Source of the DNA: Pseudomonadota bacterium
GTDB lineage: Bacteria > Pseudomonadota > Gammaproteobacteria > Burkholderiales > JAJZQI01
NCBI GenBank assembly: GCA_021851875.1
Contig: JAJZQI010000004.1
Coordinates: 62,001 to 126,000 of the forward strand
Length of the DNA: 64,000 bases
Reading direction: 5' to 3'
The notes beneath the pieces were generated by a model that was given only the letters and a program-made list of their open reading frames with translations, had not been told where the DNA came from and did no database searches. A program made the position numbers and the translations under genes. Of the stretch, positions 9,051 through 17,541 are shown in pieces; position 1 is the first letter of the stretch; every line of letters begins with the position of its first letter.

Positions 9051-9131
9051 GCGTAGGGCGCAATCGTTATTGCGCCGAATGTCTGCCTTAAAAATGTGGT
9101 GCAATGCCTTACAGTTATTGCACCCTACCCA
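9051..9131. repeat. Pair of palindromic intergenic repeats in inverted orientation
   Basis: Unit 1: GGCGCAAT-CGTT-ATTGCGCC at 9057-9076. Unit 2: GGTGCAAT..ATTGCACC at 9098-9124 followed by CTACCC. Unit 2 is the same repeat as at 5438-5473; unit 1 has the matching GTAGGG flank in the opposite orientation. The pair lies just past the emrB stop and could form a large cruciform or help end the efflux-operon transcript. The remaining 8868-9050 stretch shows only AT-rich promoter-like sequence. Confidence 0.65.
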
Positions 9132-9133
9132 TC

Positions 9134-10693
9134 CTAATCCGCCGTCACCGGCGCCGCCTTCCCCCCACCCGCCGCCGGCGGCCGGGCAAACCACACCAGC
9201 AGCATCAACACCGCAAAGAACCAGCCGGACAGCCAGAACATTTCATTGGTTGCCTGCATCACGGCCTGCTGCTCCAGCACGCGGTTGAGCAGCGCCTTGT
9301 CTACCGGCGCGGCGACGCCCAGCGCGTGCAGCCGGTTGATGGCATCGACGGTGGCCGGCGCCAGATCGCTGACATGTTCGCTCAGCACGCTGTGATGATA
9401 ATCACTGCGTCGCTCCCACAGGGTAATGCTGAGCGAGGTGCCGAAGCTGCCCGCGAGAATACGGGTGAAGTTGGACAAGCCGGTGGCGCTGGCCAGTTGC
9501 GAATGTGGCAGATCGGACAGCGTGAGCGCCATGAGCGGAATAAAAAATGTCGCCACGCCGATGCCCATGATCAGCCGGGGAATCACGATGTCGTCAAAGG
9601 TGACGCCGGTATTGAAGGCGCTGTTCCAGAACGATACGCCGGCAAAAATGGCAAAGCTGATGGTGGCCCACAGGCGCAGATCCATTTTGTGCATGTTCTT
9701 GCCCACAAAGGCCGACAGGAACACCGGCAGCACGCCGATGGGCGCGGCAGCCAGCCCCGCCCAGGTGGCGGTATAACCCATCTGCGTCTGCAGCCACAGC
9801 GGCAGGATCACCACGTTGCCGAAAAACACTAGGTAACCGATGCTCAATATCATCGAGCCGACCAGGAAATTGCGCCGTGTATAGAGCCGCAAGTCGACCA
9901 CCGGGTGCTTCTCGGTCAGCTCCCAGGCGACGAAGTAGACCAGCGACACCAGCGAGACCAGCCCCAGAATGACAATTTGAGGCGACTCGAACCAGTCCAG
10001 ATCATTGCCCTTGTCGAGCAGAATCTGTAGCGTGCCGATACCGACCACCAGCAGGGCCAGGCCGACTTTATCAATCGGCAACTGCACGGTTTCCGATTCG
10101 CGCGATTTGAGCAGCGCCCAGGTGAGCGAGGCGGAAAACACGCCGACCGGCAGGTTGATATAAAAAATCCACGGCCAGCTGATGTTGTCGGTGATCCAGC
10201 CGCCCAGAATCGGCCCGAGTATCGGTGCCACCACCACCGTCATGGACCACAGCGCCAGCGCGAGATTCTTTTTCTCCGGCGGATAATTCCTCAGCAACAG
10301 GCTTTGCGACAGCGGAATCATCGGCCCGGCCACGGCGCCCTGCAGTACGCGGAAAGCGATCAGCATGGGCAGGTTGGGCGCCAGCCCGCACAGCCAGGAA
10401 GCCAGCGTGAACAGCAGCGTCGACATGACGAACAGCCGCACCTCGCCGATGCGGCGCGACAGCCAGCCGGTGAGCGGCAGGGCAATGGCGTTGCTGACCG
10501 CGAACGAAGTGATCACCCAGGTACCCTGATCGGGGCTCACTGCCAGATCGCCGGAAATGGCCGGCAGCGACACATTGGCGATGGAGGTGTCGAGCACCTG
10601 CATGAAGGTGCCCAGCGCCAGCGCCAGGGTCAGCCAGACGAGGGCCGAGCCGTGCATGGGCGGTGGAGCAGCGGCGGCTGCCTGCGCTTGCAT
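9134..10693 (-). CDS. emrB: Multidrug efflux MFS permease, DHA2/EmrB family
   Basis: 519 residues with about 14 hydrophobic segments. Family motifs are visible: LDTSIANVSLPAI (motif D1), GWLSRRIGEVR (motif A), LRVLQGAVAGPMIP (motif B) and GPILGGWITDNISW (motif C). It is the inner-membrane proton-driven pump of a tripartite EmrAB-type exporter for hydrophobic drugs, fatty acids or uncouplers. It begins 2 bp after the emrA stop, so the two are translated as a unit. The gene order outer membrane factor-emrA-emrB behind a MarR regulator resembles Neisseria FarAB/FarR functionally. Confidence 0.93.
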   Translation of the reverse strand: MQAQAAAAAPPPMHGSALVWLTLALALGTFMQVLDTSIANVSLPAISGDLAVSPDQGTWVITSFAVSNAIALPLTGWLSRRIGEVRLFVMSTLLFTLASWLCGLAPNLPMLIAFRVLQGAVAGPMIPLSQSLLLRNYPPEKKNLALALWSMTVVVAPILGPILGGWITDNISWPWIFYINLPVGVFSASLTWALLKSRESETVQLPIDKVGLALLVVGIGTLQILLDKGNDLDWFESPQIVILGLVSLVSLVYFVAWELTEKHPVVDLRLYTRRNFLVGSMILSIGYLVFFGNVVILPLWLQTQMGYTATWAGLAAAPIGVLPVFLSAFVGKNMHKMDLRLWATISFAIFAGVSFWNSAFNTGVTFDDIVIPRLIMGIGVATFFIPLMALTLSDLPHSQLASATGLSNFTRILAGSFGTSLSITLWERRSDYHHSVLSEHVSDLAPATVDAINRLHALGVAAPVDKALLNRVLEQQAVMQATNEMFWLSGWFFAVLMLLVWFARPPAAGGGKAAPVTAD

Positions 10694-10695
10694 GC

Positions 10696-11853
10696 TCAGC
10701 CCCGCTTGCCCTGATTGGCGGCGATGATCTGCTGCACCAGCTTGTCGGCCGGCGCGGCTTCGTCGCTGTATACCGTGGTCTCATAGCGGCCCGCGCCGCT
10801 GCCGCTCGCCAGAGCCGGTCCGTCGGTATCGCGGGTATCGACGATGGCGTTCATCGACAGACCCACCCGCAGCGGATGCTGGCTCAGTTCAGCTTCGTCC
10901 AGCGCCACCCGCACCGGCACGCGCTGGACGATCTTGATCCAGTTGCCGGTGGCATTTTGCGGCGGCAGCAGCGAGAACACGCTGCCGGTGCCGGGCGCCA
11001 GCCCCACCACCTTGCCGTGGAAGGTCATCTTGCCGCCATACAGGTCGGAATCCAGCTCCACCGGCTGGCCAATGCGCAAACGCTTGAGCTGGTCTTCCTT
11101 GAAATTCGCTTCCACCCACAACTGATGCAGCGGCACCACCACCATCAGCGGCGCGCCGACGGCCAGCTGCTGGCCCACTTGTACCGAACGCTGGGCAATG
11201 TAGCCGTCCTCCGCCGCGCGGATATTGCAGCGCTCCAGCGTCAGCCAGGCGGCCCGCACTTTCTCGGCCGCCTGCTGCACGGCCGGGTGCTTGGCCACGG
11301 TGGTGTCGGCCACCTGCGCTTCGGTGCCGGCGAGAGCCGCCCGGGCAAGCTCCAGCTCGGCACGCGCACGGGCCTCGGCCACCTTGGCGTGCTCCACTTC
11401 CTCACGCGACACGGCCTCGCCCATATCGCTGCCGGCGCGCCGCTGCACGTCTGACTGCGCCTGCTGCAGGGCGAGGGTCTTTACGTCCACATTGGCTTTT
11501 TCCTGTGCCGCCAGATCAAATAGCTGGCGCACCTGGCGCACGGTGTTGGCCAGATTGGCCTCCGCCTGCTGCAGGGCCACGCGGGCATCGGTGTCTTCCA
11601 ATTTGACCAGCACCTGGCCGCGTTTGACGAAATCGGTGTCATCCACCAGCACGGCCGTCACCGTACCGGTCACCCGCGGTGTCACGCGCAGCAGGTTGCC
11701 GGCCACATAGGCGTCGTCGGTCGACTCATGATAGCGGCCATGCAGCCCCCAATAGGCGCCATAAGCCAGTCCGGCGGCGACGAAGGCCAGCGTCAATACG
11801 GTCAGTATGCGTTTGCGGCGGCCGTTTTCCGGCACGCTTTGTGGCTGGGTCAT
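10696..11853 (-). CDS. emrA: Efflux periplasmic adaptor, HlyD/EmrA family
   Basis: 385 residues: short cytoplasmic N-terminus, one TM helix (about 14-36), then biotinyl-lipoyl-like domain halves (RVTPRVTGTVTAV and IRAAEDGYIAQRSVQVGQQL) separated by a long alpha-helical hairpin, then a beta barrel (VEANFKEDQLKRLRIGQPV). This is the adaptor linking EmrB to the outer membrane factor. Its ATG overlaps the preceding stop by one base (TAATG), indicating translational coupling. Confidence 0.93.
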   Translation of the reverse strand: MTQPQSVPENGRRKRILTVLTLAFVAAGLAYGAYWGLHGRYHESTDDAYVAGNLLRVTPRVTGTVTAVLVDDTDFVKRGQVLVKLEDTDARVALQQAEANLANTVRQVRQLFDLAAQEKANVDVKTLALQQAQSDVQRRAGSDMGEAVSREEVEHAKVAEARARAELELARAALAGTEAQVADTTVAKHPAVQQAAEKVRAAWLTLERCNIRAAEDGYIAQRSVQVGQQLAVGAPLMVVVPLHQLWVEANFKEDQLKRLRIGQPVELDSDLYGGKMTFHGKVVGLAPGTGSVFSLLPPQNATGNWIKIVQRVPVRVALDEAELSQHPLRVGLSMNAIVDTRDTDGPALASGSGAGRYETTVYSDEAAPADKLVQQIIAANQGKRG

Positions 11854-13274
11854 TATTCGCCCCTGAAAGCACGGCCGCCCAGTGCTTGCATCAGCGCCAC
11901 CTGGGCGCGCATGCGGGCGGTTCGGGTTGTGATGAGTTGCTCCTGCTGGGCCAGCGCCGCCTGTTCGGCATCCAGCAGCTGCGCTTCGCCGATCAGGCCT
12001 TTTTGCAGGCGCAACGCCTGCACGGCGCGCATTTTTTCGGCTGCGTCAGCCGCCGCCTGCTGCATTTGGCTGCGCTGCTCCAGACTGCTCGCCAGGGCAT
12101 AACTGTCGACCGCCTGCCGTGCTGCCTGCAACAAGGTGGCATCGTAGGACGCCACGGCAGCGCGGTAATCGGCTTGGCTTTGGCCCAGCCGTGCGCGCAG
12201 CGTCTGCACATTCAGCAGCGGCAAATGGATGGCCGGGCCGACCGAACCCATGCGGCTCGACGACGTCAGCCATTTGGACGCATCGATGCTTTCCAGCCCC
12301 ACCAGCAGCTTCAGGTCGATATTGGGGTAAAAGTCCGCCTTGCTCGACTCAACCTGCCCCTGCGCCGCCTGTACCCGCCACAACTGGGCTTGCACGTCCG
12401 GCCGCCGTGCCAGCCAGTCGGCCGGCACCTGCGCCGGCAAAGCCAGCAAGGCCGGTGTTTCCTGCGACTGCGGCAGGCGGTCGGACTGGTCCGGACTCAA
12501 ACCCAGCAAAGCCGCCATGCGGTAGCGGTCCGACCGCACCTGATAGGTGAGCTGCTGCAAACTGTCTTGCTGCCGCTGCAAGGATTGGCGCGCCGCCAGC
12601 ACCGGCAAGGCGGTGTCCAGGCCATGTTTGAAGCGGGTCTGGGCCACGCTCAGCTGCTTTTGCCGCAACGCCACCTGCTGCTCGGCCAGCCGCAGCCGGC
12701 TCTGATCATCGCCCCAGGCAAACCAGGCATCGGCCACCAGCGCCGCCAGATTGAGGCGGGCGGCTGTTTGCTCGGCCTCGCTCGCCCGCGCCTCACCGGC
12801 CGCCGCTTGCACCAGGGCGCGGTTCTTGCCCCAGAAATCCAGCGTGTAGCTCATGCCCAGGCTGATGTCGTCCTGCGTCACCACACTGCCGCCGATGGGC
12901 GGCGGAAAAATGCCGTTTTCGCTGTAGCGCTGGCGAATGACACTCGCATTGGTATCGTAGTGGACCTGGCCATTCAGGCGGGCCAGCCGCTCGGCCTGCC
13001 CGGCGGCGGATACGCGCGTCTGCAACACCTGCAGGTTCGGGCTGTTTTGCAGCGCCGTCCCGATCAGCGTGTTCAGCTGCGCATCGTGCAACGACTCCCA
13101 CCAGCGGTCACCGGTCAGCACTTGACCGGCAAGTCTGTTGCCCGGCGTCAAACCCGCAATCGTTTTATCGACTGTCACATCGCTGCGCGGCGCCGCAGTC
13201 TGCTGCTCCGGCGGCAAGGGCGCGCAGGCAGCCAGCGCGACACTCAACGACACTATCCACGACACGCGTTTCAT
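11853..13274 (-). CDS. Outer membrane efflux lipoprotein, NodT/OprM family
   Basis: 473 residues. The N-terminus MKRVSWIVSLSVALAAC is a lipoprotein signal with lipobox LAAC, so the mature protein is acylated at Cys. Two OEP repeats of long alpha helices follow, with the characteristic WWESLHDAQLNTLIGTAL start and LDFWGKNRA motif. It is the TolC-like exit duct for EmrAB. ATG 13274 is chosen because it overlaps the marR stop (ATGA) and gives the signal peptide; a longer frame into marR is a shadow. Confidence 0.9.
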   Translation of the reverse strand: MKRVSWIVSLSVALAACAPLPPEQQTAAPRSDVTVDKTIAGLTPGNRLAGQVLTGDRWWESLHDAQLNTLIGTALQNSPNLQVLQTRVSAAGQAERLARLNGQVHYDTNASVIRQRYSENGIFPPPIGGSVVTQDDISLGMSYTLDFWGKNRALVQAAAGEARASEAEQTAARLNLAALVADAWFAWGDDQSRLRLAEQQVALRQKQLSVAQTRFKHGLDTALPVLAARQSLQRQQDSLQQLTYQVRSDRYRMAALLGLSPDQSDRLPQSQETPALLALPAQVPADWLARRPDVQAQLWRVQAAQGQVESSKADFYPNIDLKLLVGLESIDASKWLTSSSRMGSVGPAIHLPLLNVQTLRARLGQSQADYRAAVASYDATLLQAARQAVDSYALASSLEQRSQMQQAAADAAEKMRAVQALRLQKGLIGEAQLLDAEQAALAQQEQLITTRTARMRAQVALMQALGGRAFRGE

Positions 13275-13777
13275 GCTTGCTCCATTTGCGCCTGACCGGC
13301 CAGCAGCTTGCGCAGCAGCCGGTTCAGTTCCTTCATTTCGCCCTCGTCCAGCACACCCCATTGCCGCACCAGCCTTTCCCACACCTTGGGCAGCACAGAT
13401 TCGACCAGCGCCAGACCTGCCAGCGTCAAAAACAATTCAACCCGACGGCGATCCTCGGTGCTGACTTTGCGTTCGACCCAGCCCGCGGTGACCAGTTCAT
13501 CGGTAAAGCGCGTCACGTTGGCGCGCGAAGAAATCAGCCGGTTGCTCAACTCGCAGGGATTCAGCTGGCCTTCCGGGTTGTTGTAGATCAGCACCAGCGC
13601 CAGAAAGGTGTTGTCGTTCAGGCCGAACTGCGACAGAAATGCGTTATAGCTTTCCTGCATTTGCTGGTAGGTGAATACGAACAGGCGTTTGAGCACGACA
13701 TGATCGACCGGCATGCCTTCGACCCGACGCGCCATGCGCTCGATGCCCTGCTCAAAGTAGGAAAAACTGTCTTCCAC
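13271..13777 (-). CDS. MarR family transcriptional repressor
   Basis: About 168 residues with a winged helix: recognition-helix region CELSNRLISSRANVTRFTDEL and wing VERKVSTEDRRRVELFLT, where the D-x-R motif is typical of MarR. It is the first gene of the efflux operon and almost certainly its local repressor, released by a hydrophobic ligand. GTG 13777 follows a GGGG-containing Shine-Dalgarno-like stretch; an in-frame TTG at 13789 lacks one. A palindrome at 13821-13842 is the likely operator. Confidence 0.88.
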   Translation of the reverse strand: MEDSFSYFEQGIERMARRVEGMPVDHVVLKRLFVFTYQQMQESYNAFLSQFGLNDNTFLALVLIYNNPEGQLNPCELSNRLISSRANVTRFTDELVTAGWVERKVSTEDRRRVELFLTLAGLALVESVLPKVWERLVRQWGVLDEGEMKELNRLLRKLLAGQAQMEQA

Positions 13778-13820
13778 CGCACACCCCAAAATTTATTGCA
13801 TGGTTTATTATTACACCAAG

Positions 13821-13842
13821 AATAGTTCATAGTGAAACTATT
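13821..13842. promoter_or_regulatory. Probable MarR operator (inverted repeat)
   Basis: AATAGTT-N8-AACTATT is a perfect 7-bp inverted repeat about 45 bp upstream of the marR start, in an AT-rich region where the minus-strand promoter must lie. Position and symmetry fit autorepression by the MarR dimer. A second partial AATAGTTATAATT copy sits at 13913 inside the feo promoter. Confidence 0.6.
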
Positions 13843-13896
13843 TTTTCCATCTGTGTTATAGGGTATTTTTCGCTACCCGATTTGCGGGAATATTAA

Positions 13897-13924
13897 TTGA
13901 CACTGAAATGAGAATAGTTATAAT
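13897..13924 (+). promoter_or_regulatory. Consensus sigma-70 promoter of feoABC with a Fur-like box
   Basis: TTGACA (13897-13902), 16-bp spacer, TATAAT (13919-13924): both hexamers are exact consensus. A 19-bp sequence at 13904-13922 matches the Fur box consensus at about 12 of 19 positions and fills the spacer and -10. Fur-Fe2+ binding would block polymerase, giving iron repression. The predicted leader before feoA is about 125 nt. Confidence 0.7.
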
Positions 13925-14055
13925 TTACTTAGAGTGATTGGATTGCACATTCGGCCCCGACTTCGATGAAAACCCCCTTGCGCTCGAACCCGAGTACAAT
14001 CAAATCAGTCGCGCTGCGAACCAGCGCCCCCGTGAATTTCCGACCGGACACGAAC

Positions 14056-14304
14056 ATGAGTAGCGCACCGAAAGAGCAATTGCTCGCCCGTCTGCCTGAA
14101 GCCAGCTGGGCGCACATCCACCGCGTCAGCATGGATACCCCGACACGTGTGCGGCTGCTCGGCATGGGCATCGGCGTGGGCACGCACGTCGAGGTACTGC
14201 GCAACCGCGGCGGCGATATCGTGATTGCTGCCGGCAACAACCGCATCAGTCTGGGCCGCAGCATCACCGAACATATCGTGGTGCACCAGGAGCAAGCCGC
14301 ATGA
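14056..14304 (+). CDS. feoA: Ferrous iron transport protein A
   Basis: 82 residues, a small SH3-like beta-barrel protein. Seen: RVRLLGMGIGVGTHVEVLRNRGGDIV-type core and an ISLGRSITEHIVV C-terminus as in FeoA. It is a cytoplasmic accessory thought to modulate FeoB. ATG 14056 gives normal FeoA length; an in-frame ATG at 13966 would add 30 residues of unusual composition. The stop overlaps the feoB ATG by 4 nt. Confidence 0.9.
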   Translation: MSSAPKEQLLARLPEASWAHIHRVSMDTPTRVRLLGMGIGVGTHVEVLRNRGGDIVIAAGNNRISLGRSITEHIVVHQEQAA

Positions 14305-16583
14305 AAGCCTGTTGCGACACCGACTCTTCTACCGCCAGTTCCGCGGCACTGCACCAGATCGCCCTGCTGGGCAACCCCAACGCCGGCAAAACCACCCTGT
14401 TCAACCTGCTGACCGGCTCGCGCCAGCGCACCGGCAACTGGCCGGGCGTGACCGTGGAGAAAAAGGAAGGCCAATTTCTGCTGGGCGAGCAGGAAATCCC
14501 CGTGGTCGACCTGCCCGGCACCTATTCACTGGACAGCGGCGATGTTTCCAGCGACGAACGCATTGCGCGTAACTTCGTCCAGGCCCACCCGAACACGCTC
14601 TACATCAATATCGTCGACGCCAGCACGCTGGAACGCGGGCTGTATCTGACGCTGCAGCTGCGCGAACTGGGCGTGCCGATGCTGGTGCTGCTCAACATGA
14701 TGGACGTGGCCGACCGGCGCGGCATGAATATCGACATTGCCGCCCTGTCTGAACGGCTCGGCTGCCCGGTGCTGCCCGTTTCCCTGCGCCAGGCCAAGGG
14801 CCTCGACCCGCTCAAGGAACAGCTGCTCCGCCATGACTGGAGCCACCCGCCGGAATATGCCATCCCCTATCACGCCAGCATTGAAAACGCCCTGAGCCAG
14901 CTGCAACAGCGCTACCCGCAACGCGGCGAGGCCTTGACGCGCCTGCAGATGGCGGTGGCGGAATCGCCCTGCTATGTCCTGCGCCAGGCGGTGGAAACAG
15001 AAACCGGCGAAACGCTGGAGTTTTTGCTGGCCGACGCCCGCTTTACCGCCGCCACCTTCATGGCGCAGGCTGTCGTGCGCGAGCGCGGCAAGGTGAGCCG
15101 CACGCTGTCGGACAAACTCGATCGCTGGGTGCTGGGCGACTTTTCCGGCATCCCCATCTTCCTCTTGATGATGTACCTGCTGTTCATGTTCAGCATCAAC
15201 ATCGGCGGCGCCTTTGTCGATTTCTTCGACCAGGCCTCGCAGGCCATTCTGGTCGACGGTGTGCATCATCTGCTCGACCCGACGCCGGTGCCGGCCTTCA
15301 TCACCGCCCTGCTGGCCGACGGCCTGGGCGGCGGCCTGCAGGTGGTGTCCACCTTTATTCCGGTGATCGGCTCGCTGTACCTGTTCCTCACCCTGCTGGA
15401 GGAATCCGGCTATATGTCGCGCGCCGCCTTTGTCATGGACCAGTTCATGCGCCGGCTGGGCTTGTCCGGCAAGGCCTTCGTGCCACTCATTGTTGGTTTC
15501 GGCTGCAACGTGCCGGCCATCATGGCCACCCGCACGCTGGACAGCGAGCGTGAGCGCATACTTACCGTGCTGATGGCGCCGTTCATGTCCTGCGGCGCGC
15601 GCCTGGCGGTGTATGCGCTGTTTGCCGCGGCCTTTTTCAAAACCGCCGGCCACAACATTGTCTTCCTGCTGTATCTCATCGGTATTGCCTTTGCCATTCT
15701 GACCGCGCTGATCATGCGCAAAACCCTGCTGCAGGGCCGCGCCGAACCGTTCATGATGGAGATGCCGACCTACCAGGTGCCGCAGGTACGCAACGTGCTG
15801 CTGAACACCTGGAGCAAACTCAAGGGCTTTGCCCTGGGCGCCGGCAAGATCATCGTCATCATGGTGGCGCTGATCAACCTGCTCAACACCATCGGCAGCG
15901 ACGGCAGCTTGGGCAACCAGAACACCGACAAATCGCTGCTGAGCGCCACCGCCCGCGCCATTACGCCCGTTTTCGCCCCCATGGGCATCAGCCAGGACAA
16001 CTGGCCGGCCACCGTCGGCATCCTCTCCGGCGTGCTGGCCAAGGAAGTCGTGGTGGGCACGCTGGATGCGCTGTACAGCCAGATCGACAAGTCTTCTGCC
16101 GCAGACCAGCCAGCCGAGGCTCCGGCTTATTCGCTCGCTGCCAGCCTGAAAGACGCGGCGGCCACCATCCCGGAAAAGCTGCATGACGTGGCCCAGATGC
16201 TCACCGACCCGCTCGGTCTGCATGAACTCGACTCGCAACAGGCCGTCAGCAACAACACCTTCACTGCCATGCAGAGCCGTTTTGACGGCAGCATCGGCGC
16301 CTTTGCCTATTTGCTGTTCATCCTCATGTATTTTCCCTGCGTGGCGGCTTCGGGCGCCATGTACCGTGAGGTCGGCCTGCGCTGGGCTGCGCTGGGTATC
16401 GCCTGGAGCACCGGCTTGGGCTACAGCGCTGCCACCGCCTTCTACCAGGCGGCCACCTGGAGTCAGCACCCACTTTCCAGCGCCAGCTGGATTGCCGCCA
16501 TGCTGACCCTGCTGGCTGCCGCCGTCTTCGGCTTCCGCCAAGCCGGCCAGCAACGGACCCGGCTGAGCCACAAAGGTATCTGA
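14301..16583 (+). CDS. feoB: Ferrous iron permease with N-terminal G domain
   Basis: 760 residues. The N-terminal GTPase has G1 GNPNAGKT (24-31), G3 VDLPGTYSL and G4 NMMD, followed by a helical GDI-like domain (about 190-265) and two Gate-type membrane halves with conserved Cys (GFGCNVPAIMATRT, FMSCGARLAVYALF, YFPCVAASG). It imports Fe2+ across the inner membrane. A soluble insert of about 60 residues near 590-650 separates the last helices. Operon feoA-feoB-feoC. Confidence 0.96.
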   Translation: MKACCDTDSSTASSAALHQIALLGNPNAGKTTLFNLLTGSRQRTGNWPGVTVEKKEGQFLLGEQEIPVVDLPGTYSLDSGDVSSDERIARNFVQAHPNTLYINIVDASTLERGLYLTLQLRELGVPMLVLLNMMDVADRRGMNIDIAALSERLGCPVLPVSLRQAKGLDPLKEQLLRHDWSHPPEYAIPYHASIENALSQLQQRYPQRGEALTRLQMAVAESPCYVLRQAVETETGETLEFLLADARFTAATFMAQAVVRERGKVSRTLSDKLDRWVLGDFSGIPIFLLMMYLLFMFSINIGGAFVDFFDQASQAILVDGVHHLLDPTPVPAFITALLADGLGGGLQVVSTFIPVIGSLYLFLTLLEESGYMSRAAFVMDQFMRRLGLSGKAFVPLIVGFGCNVPAIMATRTLDSERERILTVLMAPFMSCGARLAVYALFAAAFFKTAGHNIVFLLYLIGIAFAILTALIMRKTLLQGRAEPFMMEMPTYQVPQVRNVLLNTWSKLKGFALGAGKIIVIMVALINLLNTIGSDGSLGNQNTDKSLLSATARAITPVFAPMGISQDNWPATVGILSGVLAKEVVVGTLDALYSQIDKSSAADQPAEAPAYSLAASLKDAAATIPEKLHDVAQMLTDPLGLHELDSQQAVSNNTFTAMQSRFDGSIGAFAYLLFILMYFPCVAASGAMYREVGLRWAALGIAWSTGLGYSAATAFYQAATWSQHPLSSASWIAAMLTLLAAAVFGFRQAGQQRTRLSHKGI

Positions 16584-16585
16584 CC

Positions 16586-16849
16586 ATGATGCTGGCGCAG
16601 ATCCGCAGCTACCTGCAGGAACGCGGGCAGGTGACGCTGCACGATGTGGCCACTCACTTCGACATCAGCCTCGACAATGCACGTTTCGCCATGGATTACT
16701 GGCAAAAACAGGGCAAGCTGCGCCAGCTCGGCGCCAGCTGCGGCAGCGGCGGCTGCAGCAGTTGCGGCGAGGAGGAAGACAAGGCAGTTTATGTCTGGTC
16801 GGCGGCAGCCATGCCGGTGCGCTGGGCCCGCCCGGCAAAGCGCTGCTGA
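16586..16849 (+). CDS. feoC: FeoC-like winged-helix protein
   Basis: 87 residues. The N-terminal winged helix (IRSYLQERGQVTLHDVATHF) is followed by a Cys-rich wing CGSGGCSSCG, positioned like the 4Fe-4S-binding cysteines of enterobacterial FeoC. It is thought to regulate FeoB stability or activity in response to iron or oxygen. It starts 2 bp after the feoB stop with AAAGG 9 nt before ATG. The C-terminal 15 residues are extra compared with short FeoC proteins. Confidence 0.83.
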   Translation: MMLAQIRSYLQERGQVTLHDVATHFDISLDNARFAMDYWQKQGKLRQLGASCGSGGCSSCGEEEDKAVYVWSAAAMPVRWARPAKRC

Positions 16850-16899
16850 CCAGGCCCACCCAGAGCATTCACCGAGACGAAAATCTGCGACCACACGCC

Positions 16900-17232
16900 A
16901 TGCAAGACAGCTGCGATTTCATTTTCTTCAACCCGGAACCACGCAACGGCTCTGTTGAATTTGTTGAGCGCCTCGGCATCAGCTGCCAGCTGCGCGAAGA
17001 CCCGTTGGGTTTCATCGTGGTCCTGCCGGACTCAATCGACGACAAACTGCCTGACGGACGCTCCTGCATGGCGCCGCTGGAAGTGGATGTGGCGCACCGC
17101 CTGCTGGCCAGCCTTTTCATCGAGGAAGTCCAGCAACTGTTCCAGAACGTCATCGACAGCGCGCAGTCCGCCGAAAGTGACCGCCCCCTCTGCCAGACCC
17201 TGCGTGCGGCGGCGCACGAACGGAACAGCTGA
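16900..17232 (+). CDS. Hypothetical protein downstream of feoC
   Basis: 110 residues, acidic, with no TM segment or signal peptide; two Cys near the start and middle (DSCDF, ISCQL). I do not recognise the family. It begins 50 bp after feoC on the same strand and may be part of the feo transcript. ATG 16900 is chosen as the first start outside the feoC reading overlap; the upstream extension is a shadow of feoC. Confidence 0.55.
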   Translation: MQDSCDFIFFNPEPRNGSVEFVERLGISCQLREDPLGFIVVLPDSIDDKLPDGRSCMAPLEVDVAHRLLASLFIEEVQQLFQNVIDSAQSAESDRPLCQTLRAAAHERNS

Positions 17233-17244
17233 ATCACGGCAGGC

Positions 17245-17541
17245 ATGGTCAAAACGGACGGCCATTGGTCACGACAAGTCACGCGAAACAGCAACGCGCT
17301 TGATCTGGAGCCTGGCGTATTCACCTGGCACGACCCCAAACGCATCGCCCGGTCGCTGCAAGCCTCCGCCGAAGCCAGCCGGCGGCGCAAAAGCGCCCCG
17401 TTCCGCTCGGCCATGGCGATGCTGGTGTTTTACCTCAACCGCGCCGGCAGAAAATTACCCGCCGAGCAGCGCGTCATACTGCAACAGGCCAAGGAAGAGT
17501 TGCGCCGGCTGTATGGCAAAACCGCTTACAGCAGCAAATAG
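17245..17541 (+). CDS. DUF3175 family protein
   Basis: 98 residues, basic. It matches my memory of DUF3175: W..QVT..S.ALDLE.GVFT, then DPK.IARSL..SAE.S.RRKS.PFRSAM.ML.FY.NRAG, then LP...R..L..AK.ELR.L.G. Function is unknown; the family is small, cytoplasmic and often near DNA- or stress-related genes. It starts 12 bp after the previous gene and overlaps the convergent bestrophin gene by 16 bp at its 3' end. Confidence 0.82.
   Translation: MVKTDGHWSRQVTRNSNALDLEPGVFTWHDPKRIARSLQASAEASRRRKSAPFRSAMAMLVFYLNRAGRKLPAEQRVILQQAKEELRRLYGKTAYSSK

Noticed and set aside
14526..16571. 681-residue antisense frame opposite feoB
   Set aside because: Composition is a His/Gln-rich mirror of the feoB codon pattern; no motifs or Shine-Dalgarno, and feoB is certain.
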